64,000 bases of DNA from Minicystis rosea (GTDB lineage: Bacteria; Myxococcota_A; Polyangia; Polyangiales; Polyangiaceae): positions 3,128,501-3,192,500 of the forward strand of contig CP016211.1 in assembly GCA_001931535.1 (NCBI GenBank). The letters run 5' to 3'. Within the stretch, counting starts at the first letter, position 1; each line of letters begins with the position of its first letter. The translations under genes were made by a program, and so were the position numbers. The notes below the pieces were generated by a model that was not told the origin of the DNA, did no database searches, and saw only the letters and a list, made by a program, of their open reading frames with translations. Positions 52,200-60,326 of this stretch are shown here, piece after piece.

Positions 52200-53633
52200 T
52201 CAGCCGCGCACGAACGAGCCGTGGAATCCGAGCGGGATCGCGGTGGGCACCGTGGCCCAGGCCTTCGCGGCGAGGGTCTCGGCGTCGAGCACCACCATCG
52301 CCGACTTCTGCTGATCCTGGTGCGCGCCCACGACGACGAGCACGCCCTGGCCCTCCTCGTCCGCGCTGGGCTCGGCCACGAAGATGGGCTCGCCGAACAC
52401 CCAGCCGGGCTCGGAGAAGGCCTCGGTCTTTCGCGTGTGCATGTCGAGGCGCACGATGGTCGACCGCCAGCGCTTGCCTTCGCCGTGGAGCGACGTCCCC
52501 CACACCACATGGTGCTCCTTGCCGGAGACCCGCTTGTAGTGCACCACCGGGAACTCGAAGCCGACGTCACCGAGGGGCTCGCGGATGACGCCGCGCGCGC
52601 CGATCCGCAGCCGGATGGGCTTCGGGGCGACATCGGGCATGCGCGCTGAAAGCGCCGAGCGGCGCAGTTGATCCACGACGGAGGCGTCGTCGTAGGCGAC
52701 CACGTCGAGGACCACGTCGTCGCCGTCGTCGAAGGCGTGGATCACGTGGAAGACGAACATCGCGTCGGTCAGATGCTCGTTCACCGCGCCCGAGCCTCGA
52801 TCCATGACCAGGAGGCGCGTGCCCTCGGACGGGCGCCACTGGAAGTGATCGACGAAGCCGCGGTTCGACCAGAGGAGCGACAGCGGGCTCACCGTCAGCG
52901 GATGGCCGATGATCACCGCGCGCTTCGCCGTCAGCCCGAAGCTGTGCACGTAGGGCAGGCGCGGCGAGCGCCACTCGCCGACCAGCCGGCGTGATCGCTC
53001 GCCGAGACCGTGCTCGTAGATCAGGACCGCGCTCTTCGCTCCGTAACGGCTCCCTACGTTGACCACCTGGCCGCGTGCCACGTCGAGGTGCGGATGGGCC
53101 GACATGATGATCTCGCCCAGGTCGTCGCGATAGGCGACCTCGCCCTTGACCTGCAGGGTCGCGGGATCGACCGCGAGCTGGCGCGGGCTCTCGGTCATGG
53201 CCACGAGCTCGTCGCCCATCGGGACGATGTTCACGTTGGCGTTGTCGGTGATCTCCGGGACGGGCTCGAAGATGCGACGAAGCCACGATCGCACGAGCGG
53301 CGTGCCGAAGCCCGCGGGCTTGTACTTGCCCTCGCGGTAGCGCGCGACCGTCTGCGAGGCGAGGAGCCGCTGCTGATAGCGGACGGCCCCCGGGCCGGCG
53401 ACACGGAAGGCGTAGAGCATGCCGAGGCCGTCGAACCAGTGATCGGCGTGCCAGTCGCGCGTGTGGAAGACCGCTGGGCAGGTACGCACGAGCGCGCCCC
53501 GGAGCCACTCGGGCAGCGCGCCGGTGATCTCGGCCGGGGCGTCGATCGGCTCCTCGGTCCCGAGATGGAACGGCGTGCGCTCCTCGAACGTGGCGTTGGC
53601 GGCGGGGACAACGATGGGATCAGGCAACAGCAT
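52200..53633 (-). CDS. Carotenoid oxygenase (RPE65/CCD family)
   Basis: A 477-residue beta-propeller non-haem iron enzyme. Four iron-binding histidines are visible in IMSAHPHLDVARG, LPYVHSFGLT, MFVFHVIHAFDDG and IPLGFHGSFV. Other family motifs are HWFDGLGMLYAFRV (typical HWFDGxGM) and EHHVVWGTSLHGEG. It should cleave a carotenoid, apocarotenoid or stilbene-like double bond with O2. GGAGGAG precedes the ATG. A promoter with overlapping operators lies directly upstream, and a TetR gene is divergent, so expression is likely induced by substrate or product. Confidence 0.93.
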   Translation of the reverse strand: MLLPDPIVVPAANATFEERTPFHLGTEEPIDAPAEITGALPEWLRGALVRTCPAVFHTRDWHADHWFDGLGMLYAFRVAGPGAVRYQQRLLASQTVARYREGKYKPAGFGTPLVRSWLRRIFEPVPEITDNANVNIVPMGDELVAMTESPRQLAVDPATLQVKGEVAYRDDLGEIIMSAHPHLDVARGQVVNVGSRYGAKSAVLIYEHGLGERSRRLVGEWRSPRLPYVHSFGLTAKRAVIIGHPLTVSPLSLLWSNRGFVDHFQWRPSEGTRLLVMDRGSGAVNEHLTDAMFVFHVIHAFDDGDDVVLDVVAYDDASVVDQLRRSALSARMPDVAPKPIRLRIGARGVIREPLGDVGFEFPVVHYKRVSGKEHHVVWGTSLHGEGKRWRSTIVRLDMHTRKTEAFSEPGWVFGEPIFVAEPSADEEGQGVLVVVGAHQDQQKSAMVVLDAETLAAKAWATVPTAIPLGFHGSFVRG

Positions 53634-53652
53634 GGTCTCTCCTCCGTCGAAG

Positions 53653-53688
53653 TAGACAGTGTCTAGTAAGCGGTCGTGACACTGTCAA
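53653..53688 (-). promoter_or_regulatory. Promoter with two TetR-type operators for the carotenoid oxygenase gene
   Basis: On the minus strand, TTGACA (plus 53683-53688), a 17-bp spacer and TAGACA (plus 53660-53665) form a good -35/-10 pair. Two palindromes coincide with them: TGACACTGTCA at 53677-53687 and TAGACAGTGTCTA at 53653-53665, centres 23 bp apart. A repressor bound here would block both promoter elements. Confidence 0.7.
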
Positions 53689-53711
53689 GTCGGCGTGGCA
53701 TAAACGCGGCG

Positions 53712-54380
53712 ATGCCCCGCGATTCTCGTCGAAAGAAGCCGCCGACGCCCCCGGAGGACCTCCGCAGCGCCATCCTCGTCGCGAGCCTCGCGCTGATCGA
53801 AAAAGAGGGGGTCGCGGCGCTCAGCATGCGAGAGGTCGCACGGCGCCTCGGCGTGACGCACCAGGCGCCGTATCACCACTTCGACGGTCGCGGCGCCATC
53901 CTCCAGGCGATCGTCGACGAGGGCTTCACGAAGCTTTGGGAGGCGCTCGATCGCGCGATGGTCCCCGGCGGTCCGGCGCTCGAGAACATCGCAGCAGCGG
54001 GGCACGCGTACGTGCAGTTCGCGCTGGCAAACCCGGGACACTTCCGGGTGATGTTTCGGCCCGAGCTGCTGTCGGAGCGCAAACACGAGTCGGGGGTGCC
54101 GGACGGCTTCGCCATCCTGGTCGAGTGCGTGAAGGCGTGTCAGCGCGAGGGGTACATCGCCGAAGGCAATCCGATGCCCTTCGTGCTGCTCGCCTGGTCG
54201 ACGGTGCACGGCGTCGCGTCCCTCTCTCTGGACGGGCCCGCTCGCGAGCGGGCGGGTCTCCCCGGCGAAGGGGCCGTGGTCGACGCGCTCATCGGCTTGC
54301 TCCAGCGACCGCTGGCGTCACCAGTGCATGCTCCGCACGGCTCACCCTCCGGCGAGAGACAAGCGCGCACACGACGCTGA
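53712..54380 (+). CDS. TetR-family regulator (WHG-domain type), divergent from carotenoid oxygenase
   Basis: A 222-residue protein. TetR_N: DLRSAILVASLALIEKEGVA, ALSMREVARRLGVTHQAPYH and HFDGRGAILQAI. The C-terminal domain has the WHG-type signature WSTVHGVASLSLDGP. The ATG at 53712 gives the usual basic N-terminal arm (PRDSRRKKPP). The operator palindromes at 53653-53687 lie in the 78-bp gap to the carotenoid oxygenase gene, so it probably represses that gene and itself. The ligand may be the carotenoid-derived substrate or product (inference). Confidence 0.88.
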   Translation: MPRDSRRKKPPTPPEDLRSAILVASLALIEKEGVAALSMREVARRLGVTHQAPYHHFDGRGAILQAIVDEGFTKLWEALDRAMVPGGPALENIAAAGHAYVQFALANPGHFRVMFRPELLSERKHESGVPDGFAILVECVKACQREGYIAEGNPMPFVLLAWSTVHGVASLSLDGPARERAGLPGEGAVVDALIGLLQRPLASPVHAPHGSPSGERQARTRR

Positions 54381-54611
54381 AACGGCGCGGCTCCTTCGTC
54401 GCCGACTCGATCAGCGGCACGTGCGTCGATCGCGTTCGAGCCGCCCCTCGCTCGTTCGAGCGAGCTGAGGCGCGGCAGGCCGCCGTCGCTGGAAAGCACG
54501 TCGCCTTCCGTTCTCGCGCTTCGCGCTCGCCTCCGAGGCCGAGCACGAAGCGGGCTCTGCAGGTGTTCCAAGCAGTACGCTGCGTCGCGTCGCGGGTATG
54601 CTTGGGCACAA

Positions 54612-56273
54612 ATGAAACCTGCGAGCCAGGCCGCCAACGTTCAGACGATCACCCAAACGCTGCGCGCGGGGGCGCGATCGGTGCTCCGGCATCTGCCCGG
54701 AGAGCGTCCGGCCGGTGTCGTCGTCGATCTCACCGGCACCCTCGCGCCGCGCGCCGAGCGACCGCGCTTCTTCGGCCTGCCCATCCGGCCGCCGGGGCAG
54801 CCGCACACGCCGTCGCTGGAGGAGATCTGCGACGCGCTCGACGAGCTCGCGCGGACCGACTGGGTGAAGCGGGTGGTGATCCGCGTCCACGGGGTGCACG
54901 CGGATGCCGCGACGGCGTACGCGCTCCACCGGCGGCTCACCGCGCTCGGCGACGCGGGCAAGCACACGGTCGCGTATCTGTCGCAGCTCGATTGGACGGC
55001 GTACTACCTGGCCTCGGCGGCGCGCGAGATCGCGGCGCCGGAGAGCGCGGACATCGGCCTCCGCGGGCTCGGGCTGTCGGTCACCTTCATGCGCGACGCG
55101 CTCGCGAAGATCGGCGTGCGCTTCGAGAAGCTGGCGATCGACGAGTACAAGAACGCGTTCGACACGCTGGTGCGGCAGGAGATGAGCCCCGCCCAGCGGG
55201 AGCAGCTCGAGGCGCTCCTCGATCGGTTCTACGCGTACTTCACCTCCGAGATCGCCGCGCGCCGCGGGCTCTCGCCCGAGCGCGTGCGCGCGCTCATCGA
55301 CGAAGGGATCACGTCGGCGCGTGCGGCGCGGGACGAGAAGCTCATCGATCGCTTGGCCTACGAAGACGAGGTCATCGACGAGGATCACCGGCCGCTGCCT
55401 TCGGTGCGTCGCTTCCTCGTGCCGCGCACGCCGACGCTCGGTGGGAAGCGGGTGGCGCTGGTGTCGCTGACGGGCGCGATCGTGACGGGGAGATCGCGGA
55501 GCATGCCCGTGCCCATTCCCGGCTTGGGTGGGCGCACGGCCGGATCGGAGACGCTGGTGCGCGCGCTGCGGGCGGCGGCCTCCGACGGCGCCACGGCGGC
55601 CATCGTGCTCTTCGTCGACTCGGGCGGCGGGTCCGCGCTGGCGAGCGACTTGATCTGGCGCGAGGTGCGGCGCATCCGCGACGAGAAGCCCATCGTCGCG
55701 GTGATGGGAGCGATGGCCGCGAGCGGCGGCTACTACGTGCTCGCGCCGGCGACGCGCGTGATCGCGGCGCCCACGACGATCACCGGATCGATCGGTGTCA
55801 TCACCGGCAAGCTGATCCTCTCGGATCTCTTCGCGCGCGTGGGGCTCAACGCGGAGCACGTGCGGCGTGGCCGCTATGCGCTGATGCTCGATCCCTCGCG
55901 CCCCCTCGACCACGACGAGCGCGCCCTGCTCGCGCGCGGCAACACCGAGATCTACGATCGCTTCGTGGCGCGCGTGGCCGAGGGTCGCAAGCTCGGGACG
56001 GAGCGGGTCAACGAGCTCGGGCGCGGGCGCGTGTGGTCCGGCATGGATGCGGTGGAGCTCGGCCTGGCCGACGAGCTCGGCGATCTGGAGACGGCGATCG
56101 CCCGCGCCCGCGAGCTCGCCGGCCTCGGCCCCGACGCGCCGGTGTGGGACGTCCCTGCCCCGGATGGAATGGTGCTGCCTTCGGGTGACGCCGAAGCGAT
56201 GTTGGACGCTCTGACGCCCTTCGCGCGCGAGACCTCGTGGTTGGTGCTGCCGGCGCGCTTCCGGATTGGGTAG
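54612..56273 (+). CDS. sppA: Signal peptide peptidase SppA-like serine protease (S49)
   Basis: A 553-residue protein with two tandem S49 domains as in E. coli SppA (67K type). The catalytic lysine is Lys180 (AIDEYKNAFD) in the first domain and the nucleophile Ser371 (GAMAASGGYYVL) in the second, matching the Lys/Ser dyad of the family. ATTITGSIGVITGK is also typical. The N-terminus (MKPASQAANVQTITQTLRAG) lacks the transmembrane anchor of E. coli SppA, so the protein is either soluble or peripherally attached. Residual signal-peptide digestion is the family role. The HEAT-repeat gene follows 20 bp later. Confidence 0.88.
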   Translation: MKPASQAANVQTITQTLRAGARSVLRHLPGERPAGVVVDLTGTLAPRAERPRFFGLPIRPPGQPHTPSLEEICDALDELARTDWVKRVVIRVHGVHADAATAYALHRRLTALGDAGKHTVAYLSQLDWTAYYLASAAREIAAPESADIGLRGLGLSVTFMRDALAKIGVRFEKLAIDEYKNAFDTLVRQEMSPAQREQLEALLDRFYAYFTSEIAARRGLSPERVRALIDEGITSARAARDEKLIDRLAYEDEVIDEDHRPLPSVRRFLVPRTPTLGGKRVALVSLTGAIVTGRSRSMPVPIPGLGGRTAGSETLVRALRAAASDGATAAIVLFVDSGGGSALASDLIWREVRRIRDEKPIVAVMGAMAASGGYYVLAPATRVIAAPTTITGSIGVITGKLILSDLFARVGLNAEHVRRGRYALMLDPSRPLDHDERALLARGNTEIYDRFVARVAEGRKLGTERVNELGRGRVWSGMDAVELGLADELGDLETAIARARELAGLGPDAPVWDVPAPDGMVLPSGDAEAMLDALTPFARETSWLVLPARFRIG

Positions 56274-56293
56274 CCTTTCGGCGGAGGCCGCGC

Positions 56294-57655
56294 GTGGTGC
56301 TCGACGAGTGGACGGGGGAGATCGACGCTTCCTTCGCGCGCGCGATCGTCGATCGGTTGGACGCGCTCGCCGCGCTGGGCAGCGAGCGCCGCGCCGGCTC
56401 CGCAGCCGGACCGAGCGGCGCCGAGGGGCCCTCGTGGCTCGACGCGGAGCCGATCGAGCAGCAGCTCACGGACGCGGCGGAGAGCTTGCTCAAGCTCGAG
56501 GGCAGCGTCGCCCGCATCGCAGAAGAAGCGCGCCGCGTCGCGGCCGGCGGAGGCGACGCGAAGCGAGCGTGGTCGGTGGCGCTCGTGCTCGGCTGCGCGT
56601 CCGGCGACGACGCGATCACCGCCGCCGTGGGGACGCTGCGCAGCCCCCGCATGGATCTGCGCGCCGCTGCCGTGGAGGCGCTGGCCTTGGGTCGCAGTCC
56701 CGCGATCGGGCCGGCATTGATGCGCCTCACCGAGGACGCGACGCCCGGCGCCTGCGCGGCTGCGCTCGAGGCTTTGCGCTTCCGGCGACAAGCGTCGTTC
56801 GCTCCCTGCGTGGTGCTGCTCGGCCACCCCGAGACGCAGGTCGCGGCGGCGGCCGCGCGCTGCCTGGCAACGGTCGCCGAGCGCAAAGCCGCAGCGCTCG
56901 TGCTGCGTCGCGTGCTCGGGCACGATCCCGAAGATGCGGTCGCCGTCGCGGCGGCCGAGGGCTTGATGGCGCTCGGCGATGGGGCGGCGCTCTCGTTCGT
57001 GCGCGGCGAGCTCGAGGCGGAGATCGCCGCGCCGGCGCTGTCGGACGAAAACCGTGTGGCCCTCCTCCGACTGCTCGCGCTCGGCGGTGATGCGAGCGAT
57101 GTCGATCTCTTCTTCCGCTCGCTCGAGCCGAGCCCGCGCGACGCCAGCGCCGTCGGTTGGTTCGGTCATCCGGACCTGATGGATTGGCTCATCGGCTCCC
57201 TCGAGACGGCCAACGAAGCGCGCCGCAGCGGTGGTCGCGGGCGCGCTTCATCCCCTGCCCCGCTCGCGCCTTCGCCCTTCGAGATCGCCGCCGCGCAAGC
57301 GCTCACGCGCATCGCCGGCCCCGTCGACGCCGGGGCCGCGCCCGGCTTGGAAGCGAGCGCGTGGCGCACCTTCTGGGCCCGCGCACGTCCTCGCTTCGCG
57401 CCCGGCCAGAAGCATCGATTCGGCAAGCCCTTCACACCGCAGGCGACGATCGACGAGCTCGGAGGCCCCGCGACCGCATCGATCCGCGCCGATGCAGCGC
57501 TGGAGCTCACCATCGTCTCGGCCGGCAACGCCTCGCTGGAGACGACCGACTGGGCGACCCGTCAACGCGCAGCGCTCGCGACCGCCCGCGATCGGCTGAC
57601 CACCTCGGGCTCATGGACACCGGGCACGTTCCCAGGACGAAAGCTCACCCGGTAG
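56294..57655 (+). CDS. HEAT-repeat protein, TIGR02270-like
   Basis: A 453-residue protein. GTG 56294 is chosen because GGAGG lies 6 nt upstream; an upstream ATG-type start at 56237 would overlap sppA. The middle consists of Ala-rich helical pairs of HEAT type (MDLRAAAVEALALGRSPAIG, TQVAAAAARCLATVAERKAA). It ends with FWARARPRFAPGQKHRFGKPF and SLETTDWATRQRAALA, a tail I associate with TIGR02270 proteins. These occur in type VI secretion neighbourhoods, often with DUF2169 genes, and indeed a DUF2169 gene converges on this one with an 11-nt overlap of the 3' ends. A scaffold role is likely. Confidence 0.72.
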   Translation: MVLDEWTGEIDASFARAIVDRLDALAALGSERRAGSAAGPSGAEGPSWLDAEPIEQQLTDAAESLLKLEGSVARIAEEARRVAAGGGDAKRAWSVALVLGCASGDDAITAAVGTLRSPRMDLRAAAVEALALGRSPAIGPALMRLTEDATPGACAAALEALRFRRQASFAPCVVLLGHPETQVAAAAARCLATVAERKAAALVLRRVLGHDPEDAVAVAAAEGLMALGDGAALSFVRGELEAEIAAPALSDENRVALLRLLALGGDASDVDLFFRSLEPSPRDASAVGWFGHPDLMDWLIGSLETANEARRSGGRGRASSPAPLAPSPFEIAAAQALTRIAGPVDAGAAPGLEASAWRTFWARARPRFAPGQKHRFGKPFTPQATIDELGGPATASIRADAALELTIVSAGNASLETTDWATRQRAALATARDRLTTSGSWTPGTFPGRKLTR

Positions 57656-60155
57656 AACCAGCCTCACCCGCTGCCCGCAGCGCCTCGTAGAGCATCACGG
57701 CGCGCTCGCTCCGCCCAGCCTCCGCCTCGCGCGCGATGGTCTCGGACTGCGCGCGCTCGTAGGCATGAAACGCCGCCTCGTCCACCCCATGGCGCCCGAG
57801 CACCTCGGCGAGCGGCGCGGCCGTGCGCCAAGCATCGATCTTGATCGCGCAGTACGTCTCGAGGCCGATACCGTCACTCGCCGAGGGCTCGCTCGAAGGG
57901 CCAGGCTCGATCGCTCGTGATGCCGCACGTGCGCTCGGATCCACGGGCATCACGGCTTGCACGAGCGGTGTCGAGCGCTCCACTGGTTGCACTTGCGTTT
58001 GCGATGCCGCGCGTGCGCTCGGATCCACCGGCATCACGGCTTGCACGAGCGGTGTCGAGCGCTCCACTGGTTGCAATGCCGCGCGTGCGCGTGAATCGCT
58101 CGACATCGTCGCTTGCACGAGCGGTGTGGAGCGCTCCACCGATTGCGATGCGGTGCGTGCGCTTGGATCCACCGGCATTGCCGTTTGCACCAGCGGTGTG
58201 GAGCGCTCCACTGGTTGCGTTTGCTGCGATGCCGCGCGAGCGCTTGGATCTACGGGCATCGCGGCTTGCACGAGCGGTGTGGAGCGCTCCACTGTTTGCG
58301 ATGCCGCGCGTGCGCTCGGATCCACCGGCATTGCCGCTTGCACGAGCGGCGTCGACCGTTCCACGGGCGGCGCGAACAGCATCGCGCGCGACTCCAACGG
58401 GGCACCAAGCAGCGCTTCGGCGGCTTTCACGAGCGGCGTCAATCGCAGGTCGGGCTCGGCGGTCGGGTCGGGCGATGCTTCGGGAGCCCGCACGAACGGC
58501 AGCCCCGCGAGCGCGGGCGGGCGCACCGTGCCCGTCGCCGTGCGCTCGATCGGTGCGGAGGGCGTGACCTCGTCCGCACGAGGGATCGACGGCGGCGCAG
58601 GCGGTGTCGAGGCAGGCGGACGAAGGGTGCCGTTCGCCGTACGCGGCGGCGGCGTCGACGGCGGAGGCATCAACGTTCCCGTCGCCGTGCGCTCGGGCTG
58701 CGGTGCATACGGAGCCGCCTGCGGCGGCGCGACCGGCGGCGGATAGCCGCGCGGCGGTGGATAGCCGCGCGGCGGTGGATAGCCGCGCGGTGGAGTGGCC
58801 TCGCCGTCATCGTCGTGCGCTCCCCACCCCGAGGCTTGGGTCGCGACGGGCGGGGCCATCATCGCGGCGGCAGCCGCCGTATGCATGCCCGGAGGCGGCG
58901 GCGGTGGATACGAATCGCGCGCGAGCCCCGGCATCGCTTCGAACCCCGTCGGCGGCGCGCGGAACGGGAACCCTCCGGCCTGCGCCGCAGGCAGCCGCGT
59001 TGCTTGTTGCCTGCGTGTCTCGTCCGCCACCGTCGCGGGCCGCATCGCGGGAGGCATCGTCGGGGGCTTCTGCGCAGGTGGCGGATACGACGTCGTGCGC
59101 CCGGGCTGCATCGCGCTCGCGGCCAGCCCGAACGCCGGACCTGCTTCCAAGTACGTCACGGGAGGCGCGAGCTGACCCAAGAGGTGCTCGGCGTGCTCGG
59201 GCCCGATGCGCTCGCCCTCGGGCTCGGCCGCGATCACGAGCCTCCCCACCGACGGCTCGTCCGCGCCCTCGACCGGCACCGCGCCGCGCCAGATCGCGAA
59301 CGCGAGCCCGCGATCGCTGTCGATCGCGAGCGTGTCGCAACGCACCGGCAGCTCCGCGACTCGCTCGCGATGCCGCGCTTGTCGAAAGATCTTCAGCCGG
59401 ATCGCGGGCAGCCGCGTCTCCAGCCACGCATGCTCGGGGTGCAGGTTCTCCAGCACGATCTCCGCGCCGGGCGGGATCTCGTCCACTTGTTGCTCGGTGG
59501 GTGCGCTGTTGAAGGCGCGGAAATCGAAGCCCGGCGGCGGCGGCCCGGGCGAAAGCATCACGCGTGAAGCCCAGAGCAGCGCCGCGTCGCCGAGCCCGTG
59601 ACGACGCGCGCGCCACGAGAGCGGCAGCGGCCCGAAGCCCGGTGTTTCCCCGCCTTGATCCGCGATGGCCGCGATGTTCGGCAAGGTTCGCCCGAGCTCC
59701 GCGCCCTGCGCGATGATGTCGATCCCGCCGAGGTTCTCGCCCGCGCGCACGGCCCGCTCGTAGCGGAGCGGCATGCGCCGGAACGGCACCGCCACGCTCG
59801 GTCGCAAGCCGTCGAACGACGGCACCCACGCGCGATCACCGGTGATGCTCAGCGCCTTGCGAAACGAGCCCACGCGCGCCCGCGCGATCAACGTGTCCGT
59901 CGGCGCGCCGCGCGGCGCGTGCGCGTGCCCCGCGATGAGGATGTCGGCGCGCGGCTTGAACGGGACGAGCTCACCGCCCGCCTCGCCTCCCGTGGCGTCG
60001 ATCGTCACCGGCTCCTGCAACGCGGCCAGCGTGGAGACGGCGCCCGGAACGAGGGTGAACGTCGCCTTGATGCAGATGCAGATGCTCCGCCGCCCCGGCG
60101 CCGGCTCCCAAGCGAGCGTGGAGACGGGGAACGGACAGGCGGCGAAGATCTCCAC
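57645..60155 (-). CDS. DUF2169 protein with internal repeat region (type VI secretion-associated family)
   Basis: An 836-residue protein. The DUF2169 domain (1-about 330) starts VEIFAACPFPVSTLAWEPAP and contains RSICICIKATFTLVPGAV, LRYERAVRAGENLGG and GLAFAIWRGAVPVEG. A long Pro-rich linker (PPRGYPPPRGYPPP and similar) follows. Then come six copies of a 24-28-residue repeat VERSTPLVQAxMPVDPSARA with short Gln/Thr/Pro spacers. The C-terminus (LETYCAIKIDAWRTAAPLAE) is a small helical domain. GTG 60155 is chosen by alignment with the other DUF2169 protein; a GTG at 60275 is possible. No VgrG, PAAR or T6SS core gene is adjacent. Confidence 0.8.
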   Translation of the reverse strand: MEIFAACPFPVSTLAWEPAPGRRSICICIKATFTLVPGAVSTLAALQEPVTIDATGGEAGGELVPFKPRADILIAGHAHAPRGAPTDTLIARARVGSFRKALSITGDRAWVPSFDGLRPSVAVPFRRMPLRYERAVRAGENLGGIDIIAQGAELGRTLPNIAAIADQGGETPGFGPLPLSWRARRHGLGDAALLWASRVMLSPGPPPPGFDFRAFNSAPTEQQVDEIPPGAEIVLENLHPEHAWLETRLPAIRLKIFRQARHRERVAELPVRCDTLAIDSDRGLAFAIWRGAVPVEGADEPSVGRLVIAAEPEGERIGPEHAEHLLGQLAPPVTYLEAGPAFGLAASAMQPGRTTSYPPPAQKPPTMPPAMRPATVADETRRQQATRLPAAQAGGFPFRAPPTGFEAMPGLARDSYPPPPPPGMHTAAAAAMMAPPVATQASGWGAHDDDGEATPPRGYPPPRGYPPPRGYPPPVAPPQAAPYAPQPERTATGTLMPPPSTPPPRTANGTLRPPASTPPAPPSIPRADEVTPSAPIERTATGTVRPPALAGLPFVRAPEASPDPTAEPDLRLTPLVKAAEALLGAPLESRAMLFAPPVERSTPLVQAAMPVDPSARAASQTVERSTPLVQAAMPVDPSARAASQQTQPVERSTPLVQTAMPVDPSARTASQSVERSTPLVQATMSSDSRARAALQPVERSTPLVQAVMPVDPSARAASQTQVQPVERSTPLVQAVMPVDPSARAASRAIEPGPSSEPSASDGIGLETYCAIKIDAWRTAAPLAEVLGRHGVDEAAFHAYERAQSETIAREAEAGRSERAVMLYEALRAAGEAGSTG
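57911..58374 (-). repeat. Intragenic tandem repeat (24-28 codons, six copies)
   Basis: DNA-level repeats within the second DUF2169 gene, recognisable by GCTTGCACGAGCGGTGT and GAGCGCTCCAC on the plus strand. Unit lengths vary because the spacers between copies differ. High DNA identity between copies suggests recent expansion or copy-number variation. Confidence 0.85.
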
Positions 60156-60326
60156 GAGGCGACGATAACGCCATTGCGTCAGGCCGGGGAGACACCCGGC
60201 CCGCCGTTGGACGGGAAACGAGAGATCGGCGAGGCAAGCGAGCGGCCCACTGGGGCGCGCGAGCGCTGCGAGCACTTCGCGCGCTCGGCGAGACGATTCA
60301 TGACGCCGCGGAACGAATCGAGCGCG

